From Teredinibacter haidensis (GTDB lineage: Bacteria > Pseudomonadota > Gammaproteobacteria > Pseudomonadales > Cellvibrionaceae): a stretch of 64,000 nucleotides of DNA. The DNA is taken from the NCBI RefSeq assembly GCF_014211975.1, contig NZ_CP060084.1:3731001-3795000 (forward strand), given 5' to 3'. Position numbers and translations under genes: made by a program. Below the pieces are notes generated by a model that was not told where the DNA came from, did not search any database, and saw nothing but the letters and a program-made list of their open reading frames with translations. Of the stretch, positions 9,018-17,186 are shown piece after piece (the first letter of the stretch is position 1; the number at the start of each line of letters is the position of its first letter).

Positions 9018-10208
9018 TTAGTTGTTGAGTAATACACTGTCGTCTATCGTCTTTTCGCCCTCTTTAAATGGCAATAGGGTTCTCGCCTCTTGGCAGTATT
9101 GCTGATTGTGCTGTTTTTCCTCGGCAACAAAACCTTTAACCGCTTCGAAAAACTGGGGGTGCTTTATAAAGTGAAAGGAACAGGTTTTGATGGGGGTAAA
9201 ACCCCGTTGGATTTTGTGCTCTCCCTGAGCACCGGGATCAAACCTCTTTAAGCCCTGGTCAATTGCATACTCAATACCTTGGTAGTAGCAGGTTTCGAAA
9301 TGCACTCCATCCATTTCTGTTTTTGCCCCCCAGTAACGGCCGTATAGCGTGGTGCTGTCCTTAAAATACAACGCCGCCGCTACCATGGGATTTTCAAGTG
9401 AACTTTCGTGGGCGCTGCATAGCAAAACCTGATCGGGCAATTGGGCAGCCATTTCCTGAAAAAACTGTTCACTTAAATATCCACTGTGACCACTGCGTTT
9501 TAAATAGGTATTCTGATATAGCTGGTAGAATAACTGCCAGTCCTGCTCAGGGAGCATTTTCGCCAAGCGCATTTGGTGAACAATATTCTGCTCGCCGACC
9601 TTTTGCCGTTCCCGCTTGATATTTTTCCGTTTACGGGAGCTGAAGCTCGCCAGAAACTCATCGAAATTTTTATAGCCATCATTAAACCAGTGAAACTGAC
9701 AACCCTGTCGCTCGACAGTATTACCTGCGTCGAATAGAGCACGGTTTTCTGATGACGGAAACAAACAGTGAAAGCCAGAACCACCGATCTCACCTAAGCG
9801 TTTTTGTATCGCCGCTTCCATTATTTCCATACAGGAATTTTTGTCCTGTGACGTTAAGCCCGCGGAAAAACCCACGCGCGGCCCCGTCGCCGGAGTGAAC
9901 GGAATCGCACACAGTAATTTGGGATAATAATTCAAGCCCGCTCGATGGTACGCGTCGGCCCAACCCCAATCGAAAACATATTCGCCATAGGAATGCTCTT
10001 TTTGATACAGAGGCATCGCTGCAAGCAGGGTGTTATGTTCTTCCAGTATAAGATGGCAAGGCAGCCAACCGGTTTTTACCGTGGTGCAGCCAGAGTCTTC
10101 CAATACCGAGAGGAAGGCGTGGGAAATAAAGGGGTAGTCGGTAGACCATAGGGCCGACCACTGTTCTTCGCTTAATTCAGAAATAGATGTTAGAAATCTG
10201 GCCTGCAT
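9018..10208 (-). CDS. GNAT/FemAB-like acyltransferase (peptidogalycan biosynthesis-type)
   Basis: A 396-residue cytoplasmic protein. Motifs match the FemAB-like family once called DUF482: 'FISHAFLSVLEDSGC', 'YGEYVFDWGWADAYHRAGLNYYPKL', 'FTPATGPR', 'CQFHWFNDGYKNFDEFLASFSSRKRKNIKRERQKV' and 'RFDPGAQGEHKIQRGFTPI'. These proteins are predicted GNAT-fold acyltransferases, but the acceptor is not established despite the 'peptidogalycan' label. A GGAGGAAGG ribosome site supports the ATG at 10208. It follows phoR-phoB on the same strand only in the sense of lying downstream: phoR ends 23 bases before this start, so read-through from phoBR is possible. Confidence 0.85.
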   Translation of the reverse strand: MQARFLTSISELSEEQWSALWSTDYPFISHAFLSVLEDSGCTTVKTGWLPCHLILEEHNTLLAAMPLYQKEHSYGEYVFDWGWADAYHRAGLNYYPKLLCAIPFTPATGPRVGFSAGLTSQDKNSCMEIMEAAIQKRLGEIGGSGFHCLFPSSENRALFDAGNTVERQGCQFHWFNDGYKNFDEFLASFSSRKRKNIKRERQKVGEQNIVHQMRLAKMLPEQDWQLFYQLYQNTYLKRSGHSGYLSEQFFQEMAAQLPDQVLLCSAHESSLENPMVAAALYFKDSTTLYGRYWGAKTEMDGVHFETCYYQGIEYAIDQGLKRFDPGAQGEHKIQRGFTPIKTCSFHFIKHPQFFEAVKGFVAEEKQHNQQYCQEARTLLPFKEGEKTIDDSVLLNN

Positions 10209-10230
10209 AACCTTCCTCCTGCAGCCAGTA

Positions 10231-11541
10231 TCAGGCCTCTACAACGCTATCGATAAAGCGTTTTAACGGGAAATGACAGGCAAAGGTACTGCCCTTCTTC
10301 AGCTTGCTTTTAATTCGCAGATCGGCATCATGACGCAGTAGAATATGCTTAACAATGGACAAGCCCAGCCCAGTACCGCCCGCTTCCCGCGAGCGACCGC
10401 TATCAACACGATAAAAGCGCTCGGTTAAGCGCGGCAGATGCCGTGCATCGATGCCATCGCCGCAGTCTTTCACTTTCACCACCAGTTCAAGCGGATTGAG
10501 ATCCACTAGTATAGAAATTTTACGTCCGCCCGGAGTGTAATTTACAGCGTTATATACCAGGTTGGCAAAGGCGCTGCGCAGCTCTCCTTCAATACCCATT
10601 AACTGAACATTGGGAGCACAATCGATGCGAAATATATGTGCTCGCTCGCCGCTGATGACTTTGGCATCAGCGACAATTTGTTCTAGTAGCGGCAGAATCT
10701 TGACGGGTTCCTGACCCTGCTCACGATCATCTGTTTCCAGACGCGAAAGCATAAGGAGGTCGGTAATAAGGAGCGTCATTCGCTTGGTTTGATCCTGCAT
10801 TTGGTCGAAAGCACGCAACCAGCTGGATGGCATCTCACGCGAATCGGAGAGCGTTTCCAGATAGCCACTGAGCACCGTTAATGGCGTTCGCAACTCGTGA
10901 GATACGTTGGCGACAAAATCTTTACGCATGCACTCCAAGTTAGTGACACGGGTGACATCACGGACAATGATCAAACGATCGCCATCGCCAAAGCGGTGAA
11001 TATGAAATTGCAGAAATTGGCCTTCATGACGGCTGGAAGTCAGCTCCAGCGGTTCGTCATAAACATTGCTTTCGTAGTAGGCTATAAAACGGGGGTGACG
11101 CACATAGTTGGTAAGTTTACGGCCAATATCCTGGGGTTCGAAATCCAACTGGCGCTCGGCCGCTTTGTTCCACCATTCAATATTGTCGCGTTTGTCGACA
11201 ATAATCACACTGTCGGTGAGCGCTGCCGTCATCTCCTGAATACGGAAAACAACCTCCTTCAAGCGCTGTTTTTCCTTTTCGTTGCGCTTGAGAATTAGCT
11301 CGATATCTTCGGCAACTTCGCCCCATATTCCAGGGAGGGTGTTCTCCCGCTGGCCTTGCAAACGGGTATCGCTTACCCAGGTTTCCAGCCGGCGTATCTG
11401 GCACATCATCCAACCCAGATAGCACAGCGTTCCCAGCAGCAAACAGGGCCACACGGCGTCCATAAGGATACCCACGGCAAACGCAACGCACAAATACACC
11501 AAAAGCCACCGAAGTTCGGTGGCTATACCTTTACGAAACAT
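10231..11541 (-). CDS. phoR: Phosphate regulon sensor histidine kinase PhoR
   Basis: A 436-residue kinase of usual length. Two N-terminal membrane helices lie in the first ~45 residues (LRWLLVYLCVAFAVGILMDAVWPCLLLGTLCYLGW), then a charged linker, a PAS domain ('ALTDSVIIVDKRDNIEWWNKAAE'), the H-box FVANVSHELRTPLTVL containing the phosphorylated His, the N-box 'NLVYNAVNYTPGG', and G boxes 'DCGDGID' and 'GGTGLGLSIVKHIL'. It autophosphorylates and controls PhoB; with phosphate in excess the Pst transporter and PhoU keep it in phosphatase mode. It lies 18 bases after phoB in the same operon. Confidence 0.96.
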   Translation of the reverse strand: MFRKGIATELRWLLVYLCVAFAVGILMDAVWPCLLLGTLCYLGWMMCQIRRLETWVSDTRLQGQRENTLPGIWGEVAEDIELILKRNEKEKQRLKEVVFRIQEMTAALTDSVIIVDKRDNIEWWNKAAERQLDFEPQDIGRKLTNYVRHPRFIAYYESNVYDEPLELTSSRHEGQFLQFHIHRFGDGDRLIIVRDVTRVTNLECMRKDFVANVSHELRTPLTVLSGYLETLSDSREMPSSWLRAFDQMQDQTKRMTLLITDLLMLSRLETDDREQGQEPVKILPLLEQIVADAKVISGERAHIFRIDCAPNVQLMGIEGELRSAFANLVYNAVNYTPGGRKISILVDLNPLELVVKVKDCGDGIDARHLPRLTERFYRVDSGRSREAGGTGLGLSIVKHILLRHDADLRIKSKLKKGSTFACHFPLKRFIDSVVEA

Positions 11542-11559
11542 GAAAAGTCAGGTTTCCCG

Positions 11560-12267
11560 TTATTCTGTGGTAGCCAGGAATTTGTTGGAAAAACGATAGC
11601 CTGCGCCGCGAACAGTTTGTACTAGGCGGTCGTGATCTTCGGTCTTCAACGCTTTCCGCAAGCGGCGGATATGGACATCCACGGTACGTTCTTCCACGTA
11701 CACATTGCCGCCCCATACGTAGTCTAGCAATTGATTGCGCGAGTATACCCTTTCCTGGTGCGTAAGAAAAAACTCCAGTAGGCGATATTCGGTTGGCCCC
11801 AGTTGCACGGGGCTGTTGCTAATGGTGACGCGGTGGCTAGTGGGGTCGAGGCAAAGGCCTTCGACACTGATAGGATCACCACTCGAAAGAGAATCGCTGC
11901 GGCGCATGACCGCACGCAAACGCGCAACCAGTTCACGTGGAGAAAACGGCTTGGTGATGTAGTCATCCGCGCCAAGCTCCAGGCCTTGAATCTTATTATC
12001 CTCTTCACCTTTGGCGGTAAGCATAATGATGGGGATTTCGCGGGTGGTCTCTTCGCTTTTCAAACGGCGAGCCAGCTCGATACCACTAATGCCGGGCATC
12101 ATCCAATCCAGCAGAATCAAATCGGGGCGGGTATCTACAATGATTCGGTGCGCTTCCTGGGCATCGCCAGCTTCCTGCACCGAGTACTCGGCCATTTCCA
12201 GTGCCACACGCAACATATCGCGAATAGCACGCTCGTCGTCAACAACCAGTATTTTCTTCTCAACCAT
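11560..12267 (-). CDS. phoB: Phosphate regulon response regulator PhoB
   Basis: An OmpR-type regulator of 235 residues from the ATG at 12267 (MVEKKILVVDDERAIRDML); the longer frame to 12303 adds residues unlike the family. The receiver domain has the acidic pair DDE, the phosphoacceptor in 'LILLDWMMPG' and the conserved lysine region 'YITKPFSPREL'. The C-terminal winged helix contains 'LGPTEYRLLEFFLTHQERVYSRNQLLDYVWG' and 'RTVDVHIRRLRKAL'. It binds Pho boxes and activates phosphate-starvation genes. Candidate targets in this window are pstS, the porin at 28367-29287, and phoB itself through a weak Pho box at 12397-12415. Confidence 0.96.
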   Translation of the reverse strand: MVEKKILVVDDERAIRDMLRVALEMAEYSVQEAGDAQEAHRIIVDTRPDLILLDWMMPGISGIELARRLKSEETTREIPIIMLTAKGEEDNKIQGLELGADDYITKPFSPRELVARLRAVMRRSDSLSSGDPISVEGLCLDPTSHRVTISNSPVQLGPTEYRLLEFFLTHQERVYSRNQLLDYVWGGNVYVEERTVDVHIRRLRKALKTEDHDRLVQTVRGAGYRFSNKFLATTE

Positions 12268-12396
12268 GAAGGTTTCACCTTGCTTAAAAAGCATCTCAAT
12301 CAATACAAGCTTGCCGAGCCCTGGCAGATAACCTGTTTAGCCCCGGATAGGTGGCGAAACTAAGGAGAATCGCCAGTGCGAATTAAATAAAGGTTT

Positions 12397-12415
12397 TATT
12401 ACGCTTTTATGACAT
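12397..12415 (-). promoter_or_regulatory. Candidate Pho box upstream of phoB
   Basis: Read on the minus strand the site is ATGTCAT-AAAA-GCGTAAT: two seven-base units with a four-base spacer, i.e. the 11-base period of Pho boxes. The first unit matches CTGTCAT at six of seven positions; the second is weaker. It lies about 130 bases before the phoB start, consistent with autoregulation as known for phoB in Escherichia coli. Confidence 0.45.
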
Positions 12416-12496
12416 CCACTGTAATCATGGCAAATGAGTGTGATTAATTTACTCGATCTCGAATAACTGGACAAAAAACGCCAAAAACAGCCTGAG

Positions 12497-13378
12497 CTAG
12501 AGCAGCGCATAGTCCAGAACAATACCGATAAAAACGACTATTCCAACCCAATTGTTGTTGAGAAAGGCCTGAAAACAGGCTTCCCGCTCGCGCTTGCGAA
12601 TCAAATACTGCTGATACACCATAAAACCACCGGCCACCAGTACTGAAAGATCGTAGATCCAGCCCAATTGGAACTTCTGCCCGGTCATCCCCAGGGAGAT
12701 CACCACCATAAACTGTAGGCAGGCGGTAATGACACGATCCTGATCGCCAAAGAGAATGGCCGTGGACTTTACGCCAATTTTTAAATCATCTTCCCGATCA
12801 ACCATGGCATAAAAGGTATCGTAGGCCACGGTCCAAAGTACCACCGCCGTGTAGAGCACCCAAATATCAGTGCTTAGCTCCCCAGTCTGCGCCGCAAAGG
12901 CCATGGGCACCGCCCAGGCAAACGCTGCTCCCAGCACTACTTGTGGTAGGTGGGTGTAGCGCTTCATGTATGGGTAGCAAAACGCCAATATAAGCCCGGC
13001 AAAGGAAAGGTAGATCGTAAGCCGGTTGGTAAACAACACCAGTACAAAAGCGCAGAAACTTAGGCCAACAAAGAGGCCCGCAGCCTCGGCTGGCGTAACC
13101 TCTCCGAGTACCAGCGGCCGCTTTCTAGTACGCTCCACGTGGCCGTCAACACGGCGATCAGCATAGTCGTTAATGACGCAGCCCGCCGAGCGCATCAACA
13201 CAACACCCACTATAAATATCAGTAATACCTCTACTCGCGGAACACCCTCTGCCGCCAGCCACAGCGCCCAAAGCGTTGGCCACAACACAAGATAAATGCC
13301 AATGGGCCGGTTGAGGCGCATCAGACGCGTATAACTTTTGAATTTATTAACAGCTTGCGGCACAGTGTCGGTCATCAT
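12497..13378 (-). CDS. ubiA: 4-hydroxybenzoate octaprenyltransferase UbiA
   Basis: A 293-residue integral membrane prenyltransferase with about nine helices. Both Asp-rich motifs that bind Mg-diphosphate are visible: 'NDYADRRVDGHVERTRKRPL' (NDxxD type) and 'DTFYAMVDREDDLKIGVKSTAI'. It attaches the polyprenyl chain to 4-hydroxybenzoate in ubiquinone synthesis at the inner membrane. The usual partner ubiC (chorismate lyase) is absent from this spot; the next gene upstream is the divergent HU gene. The position beside phoB resembles the Pseudomonas arrangement. About 230 bases separate it from phoB, enough for a separate phoB promoter. Confidence 0.96.
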   Translation of the reverse strand: MMTDTVPQAVNKFKSYTRLMRLNRPIGIYLVLWPTLWALWLAAEGVPRVEVLLIFIVGVVLMRSAGCVINDYADRRVDGHVERTRKRPLVLGEVTPAEAAGLFVGLSFCAFVLVLFTNRLTIYLSFAGLILAFCYPYMKRYTHLPQVVLGAAFAWAVPMAFAAQTGELSTDIWVLYTAVVLWTVAYDTFYAMVDREDDLKIGVKSTAILFGDQDRVITACLQFMVVISLGMTGQKFQLGWIYDLSVLVAGGFMVYQQYLIRKREREACFQAFLNNNWVGIVVFIGIVLDYALL

Positions 13379-13458
13379 TACAAGGGAATCCCGTCCCCAG
13401 GCTCCAGAGTGTTTTTCAGAAAGCCGATATTCTACCCGTGTTTACAGGAGAAACCACC

Positions 13459-13740
13459 ATGCGCAAATCCGAACTGGTTGCGGCGGTAGTCGAATCTACC
13501 GGACTTAGCCCGCTTCAGGCAGACGATGTCGTCGCTTCGATGCTCGAGCAGATCACCAATACTTTAGCGCGAGGGGAGGGTATTCAGCTAATAGGGTTTG
13601 GCTCCTTCCTGGTAAAAGAACGTGCGGCGCGCAACGGGAAAAATCCAAAAACAGGCCAACCCATACACATCCCGGCAAAAAAACAGGTACAGTTTAAAGC
13701 GGGCAGCAAACTGCGTTCGCAGCTTTTCACTGGCGAATAA
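13459..13740 (+). CDS. HU-family DNA-binding protein
   Basis: A 93-residue protein from the ATG at 13459, chosen because an AGGAG ribosome site precedes it and MRKSELVAAV is the normal HU N-terminus. It has the helical dimer part and then 'IQLIGFGSFLVKERAARNGKNPKTGQPIHIPAKKQVQFKAGSKLRSQL', which contains the HU signature and the DNA-intercalating arm ending in the 'TGQPI' proline. It bends and compacts DNA as a dimer. It is probably a minor HU paralogue rather than the main hupA/hupB gene, since it lies beside ubiA as in pseudomonads. The symporter gene follows 23 bases later. Confidence 0.93.
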   Translation: MRKSELVAAVVESTGLSPLQADDVVASMLEQITNTLARGEGIQLIGFGSFLVKERAARNGKNPKTGQPIHIPAKKQVQFKAGSKLRSQLFTGE

Positions 13741-13763
13741 CTAAAACAACACGCGGAGACACC

Positions 13764-15047
13764 ATGCTTAAACTACCCCTGCACTGGCAAATTCTAATCG
13801 CTATTGTCGCCGCGATAATATGCGGCTTGATTGTTAATTCTTTAAACCAAAATGAGATTGCCGCAGGCGCCCATGTCCAGAACGGCATGCAGTTTGTGGG
13901 CAAACTGTTTTTAAACGGCTTAAAGATGATTATTGTTCCACTGATTCTGTCATCCATTATCAGCGGCGTCGCAACGCTGGGGCAAGGGAGTGATTTAGGT
14001 CGCCTGGGGGGCAAAACACTGGGTTTTTATATGGCCTCCAGCCTGATGGCCATCCTGACCGGCTTACTAGTTGTCAACCTGCTAACGCCGGGAATTATCA
14101 ACGGTGAGCCCGCCAAAGATCTTTTGAATTTAGGCAATAGCGAAGAACTTAGTTCCACGCTGGAAAAAATTGAAGGTCGTGGCACCGGTGATATTGCTGC
14201 GGTATTTCACCGTATGCTGCCAGCCAATATCGTGAAGGCCGCCGCCGAAGGCCAAATGCTGGGCTTAATTTGTTTCGGCCTCCTGTTCGGCTTTTTTATG
14301 ACCCGTATCGAAAGCCAGTACAAGGAAACCCTGCTGAACGTATGGCAGGGGATATTCGATACCATGATGGGGATCACCCTGTTTATTATGAAGTTCACCC
14401 CCATTGGCGTTTTTGGCCTGGTGGGCAATACCGTTGCCTCTACCGGGCTCGCCTCATTTAAACCGCTGATGATATTTTTTATTACCGTCCTTCTGGCCCT
14501 GGCGGCTCACACATTCATTACCATGCCGCTTATGCTGAAGTACATTGCCCGGGTGAACCCTTGGGGGCAACTCCGCGGTATGGCTCCAGCACTGCTAACC
14601 GCTTTTTCAACGGCTTCCTCGTCCGGCACCCTGCCCGTCAGTATGGAATGTATGGAAAAAAATATAGGAGCTTCAAATCGCACAACCTCATTTGTGCTGC
14701 CGCTGGGCGCCACTATTAATATGGATGGCACCGCCCTCTATGAGTGCGTCGCGGCCATGTTTATTGCACAAGCTTACGGGCTGGATCTCACCTTCGCCAC
14801 GCAATTCACCATTGTGATCATTGCTCTGCTCACCTCCATTGGAGTCGCCGGCATCCCCGCAGCCAGCCTCGTGGCAATCGCCGTTATTCTGGCCGCAGTC
14901 GGTCTCCCCGCAGAAGGTATTGGCCTACTGCTGGTAACAGACCGGATACTCGATATGTTGCGTACAGCGGTTAATATTTTTAGCGATAGCTGCTGCGCCA
15001 CCTTTGTGGCACGAACAGAGGGAGAGGAGACTCATATAGCCCGCTAG
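13764..15047 (+). CDS. Dicarboxylate/amino acid:cation symporter (DAACS family)
   Basis: A 427-residue secondary transporter of the glutamate-transporter fold. The re-entrant loop HP1 carries the serine-rich motif in 'FSTASSSGTLPVSMECME', the unwound helix 7 motif is 'GATINMDGTALYE', and HP2 lies in 'IGVAGIPAASLVAIAVIL'. The final helix has 'DRILDMLRTAVNIFSDSCCATFVA', where the Asp and Arg positions set substrate type. These proteins import glutamate, aspartate or C4-dicarboxylates with H+ or Na+. The exact substrate is not predictable with confidence. It is close behind the HU gene, though co-regulation is not implied by function. Confidence 0.93.
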   Translation: MLKLPLHWQILIAIVAAIICGLIVNSLNQNEIAAGAHVQNGMQFVGKLFLNGLKMIIVPLILSSIISGVATLGQGSDLGRLGGKTLGFYMASSLMAILTGLLVVNLLTPGIINGEPAKDLLNLGNSEELSSTLEKIEGRGTGDIAAVFHRMLPANIVKAAAEGQMLGLICFGLLFGFFMTRIESQYKETLLNVWQGIFDTMMGITLFIMKFTPIGVFGLVGNTVASTGLASFKPLMIFFITVLLALAAHTFITMPLMLKYIARVNPWGQLRGMAPALLTAFSTASSSGTLPVSMECMEKNIGASNRTTSFVLPLGATINMDGTALYECVAAMFIAQAYGLDLTFATQFTIVIIALLTSIGVAGIPAASLVAIAVILAAVGLPAEGIGLLLVTDRILDMLRTAVNIFSDSCCATFVARTEGEETHIAR

Positions 15048-15087
15048 CTTATTTATCGCTTGCTGCGAAAAACAACGGTTGAGTAGC

Positions 15088-15115
15088 GTGCGTTTGGGTT
15101 GATAACCGAACGCAC
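15088..15115 (+). terminator. Weak hairpin downstream of the symporter gene
   Basis: The arms GTGCGTTTGG and CCGAACGCAC pair with one G-U over a short loop, about 40 bases after the symporter stop. No T-run follows, so it may be a Rho-dependent or processing hairpin and not an intrinsic terminator. Confidence 0.3.
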
Positions 15116-15217
15116 AGCTCTACCTTGTATAGATTCAGGTAATAGCCGAGAGCGTAGCATTTCTATCTTCTTTCCCTGTATGCTTTCAACACCCCAACGC
15201 GATAATAGAAGGACACG

Positions 15218-15883
15218 ATGGAGCAGCCCCCAACAGATGTCAGACCCGGCCTATTAAGCAATTTAGGAAAAACATTTTTTGCAGGGCTTCTCGCGGCCCT
15301 GCCGCTGGCCCTTACTCTTGTCGTGATTGTATGGTTTGGCGAAATGGTACACCGTTATCTTGGCCCCGACAGTTTTGTCGGCGGAGTACTCGGATCCATT
15401 GGGCTTAACTTCGTTACCACGGAAATAACCGCCTACGCCATTGGTTTGGGCAGCGTGGTTCTAGTTGTATACCTATTGGGCGTGGCCGTCGAAGCTGGCT
15501 TAAAAAATCATTTTCGCGCGCTTACCTCAGGACTGATCAACCGCGTTCCACTTGTGCGCTCTATTTACCAAACACTATCCAAATTAATGGCCATTTTCGA
15601 CAAGCAAGACAACGCCGAATTTAAAAGTATGTCTGCCGTAATGTGTTTTTTTGGTGGCGACCGTAAGGGTACGGCTGTACTCGCTCTGTTAACCAACCCT
15701 CATCCAATATGTTTTCAAAACCAATTTTACTATTCTATTATTATCCCCACGGCTCCGGTACCTTTTGGCGGGGCAATATTGTATGTGCCAGTAGACTGGG
15801 TCGAAAAAGTCGGTTTTGGTTTTGACGGGCTAGTCAATATTTATATGTCGATGGGTGTTACTTCGCCGGACTATTTTAAATAG
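15218..15883 (+). CDS. DUF502 family membrane protein
   Basis: A 221-residue protein with two membrane helices near the N-terminus ('FFAGLLAALPLALTLVVIVWF' and 'ITAYAIGLGSVVLVVYLLGVAVEAG'), followed by the DUF502 signature 'INRVPLVRSIYQTLSKLMAIF' and a soluble C-terminal region with 'PTAPVPFGGAILYVPVDWVEKVGFGFDGLVNIYMSMGV', close to the family's usual ending. The start ATG has an AAGGA site. The family is widespread in bacteria and plants and has no settled biochemical role. The gene is convergent with the sugar exporter gene, only eight bases apart. Confidence 0.9.
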   Translation: MEQPPTDVRPGLLSNLGKTFFAGLLAALPLALTLVVIVWFGEMVHRYLGPDSFVGGVLGSIGLNFVTTEITAYAIGLGSVVLVVYLLGVAVEAGLKNHFRALTSGLINRVPLVRSIYQTLSKLMAIFDKQDNAEFKSMSAVMCFFGGDRKGTAVLALLTNPHPICFQNQFYYSIIIPTAPVPFGGAILYVPVDWVEKVGFGFDGLVNIYMSMGVTSPDYFK

Positions 15884-15891
15884 TCGCATTT

Positions 15892-17064
15892 TTATTTTCG
15901 GTGATTAACAAAAATAAACAGGATTAAAGCAAGCGCACAAATAGAAACATTAACGGCAAATATTTCGCGATACCCGTATAACTCGGCAAACAACGCGAAG
16001 AAGATACTGCCAATAACATTGCCCAAGTTCATGCAATTTAAATACAGTGTAGATGCCGTCCCCGTTCGCCCTGGCAGTTCATCCTGAAACCAGCTCATAC
16101 CCAAACCGGCGACAAATCCTATAAAAACTGCATTAAATATTTGCAGAGAAAACAGTTGCCACAAATCCGTTGCGTGCCACACACCCAAATTCAACACGAT
16201 GGCGGAAACCGCGCCAACACGAATTAATGGCATTAACGGATAGCGCCCACCTAACCAACCGGCAAAAATCATAAAAGGGATTTCCAGCCCCGCAGCGGTT
16301 CCAAAAATCCATCCCGCTTTGCTGCTGCTTACGGCTAAACCTTCCTCTAAAAAAAGAGGCAGCGTTACCAGATAGCATTGATTAGCCGCGTACAAAAACG
16401 AAAAGCCCATCGCTGCAACAAAAATAATCCAACGACGGTTATTGGGTACCTCATCGTTGTCCTGAAGCTCGACTTTTTTAACCTTCGGCAATAAAAAAAA
16501 TGCAACAATGGCCACAATAAAATAGCCGATTCCTATTGCGGTATAGTGCAGACTAAAACCCACCCAGCTCATTAAACCAAAGCCTAGTGGCGGCCCGAGC
16601 ATCCACGCAAACGCAATGCAGGCGCGAACAGCGGAGTTAAAAATTCGGTTCTGATTCGCTGGCAGATATTGATCTGCATATTCACGAGACAGGGCCACCA
16701 TTTGCGCGGCGGCAATAAACGACAAACTAAACAGGGTTACCGCTGTTAGCAACACCGTGGCAAATGAACGCGAATAAGCAAAACCGAAGCAGGCAAAACC
16801 ACCGGCAACCATTCCCAGCGCGATCAGTAAACGACGGTCAGCAAATTTATCGGACCAAAGCGCAATGGATTGGCCATAAACAATGGCGGTGAGCGCCATG
16901 GAGACAAAAAACAGACCAATGAGCACAGGCCTGACTTGCAGCTCATTGGCAAGAAAAACACTCAGCGTTGGAACAATCAGCGCGTAAAGACAACCCACCA
17001 GAAGAGACACCAGATAGGTGAGCACGGAAGGTGCCGATAATAATGAAAATTTTTGCAATGCCAC
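15892..17064 (-). CDS. MFS sugar efflux transporter, SET-like
   Basis: A 390-residue major facilitator with twelve predicted helices. The N-terminal stretch 'ALIVPTLSVFLANELQVRPVLIGLFFV' and 'QSIALWSDKFADRRLLIALGM' (the MFS A-motif region) closely resembles SetA/SetB of enteric bacteria, which export sugars and sugar analogues. A second half begins near 'RRWIIFVAAMGFSFLYAANQCYLVTLPLFL'. The start codon is GTG at 17064. A role in relieving sugar-phosphate stress or exporting oligosaccharides is known for the family but is only inferred here. Confidence 0.85.
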   Translation of the reverse strand: MALQKFSLLSAPSVLTYLVSLLVGCLYALIVPTLSVFLANELQVRPVLIGLFFVSMALTAIVYGQSIALWSDKFADRRLLIALGMVAGGFACFGFAYSRSFATVLLTAVTLFSLSFIAAAQMVALSREYADQYLPANQNRIFNSAVRACIAFAWMLGPPLGFGLMSWVGFSLHYTAIGIGYFIVAIVAFFLLPKVKKVELQDNDEVPNNRRWIIFVAAMGFSFLYAANQCYLVTLPLFLEEGLAVSSSKAGWIFGTAAGLEIPFMIFAGWLGGRYPLMPLIRVGAVSAIVLNLGVWHATDLWQLFSLQIFNAVFIGFVAGLGMSWFQDELPGRTGTASTLYLNCMNLGNVIGSIFFALFAELYGYREIFAVNVSICALALILFIFVNHRK

Positions 17065-17186
17065 TAACCCGCGCGCTAATAATATCTGCGAATTCTACGC
17101 AGTTACTTGTGAACACAAACTCAAGAGGGGGAGGTTAGTGCCCACCAAAAAATAAAACGGAGTGGACACGCGAGCAAAAGGATCAG

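Noticed and set aside
12011..12331. Plus-strand ORFs opposite phoB
   Set aside because: phoB on the minus strand has complete receiver and winged-helix motifs; the opposite frames are Ser/Arg-rich antisense readings.
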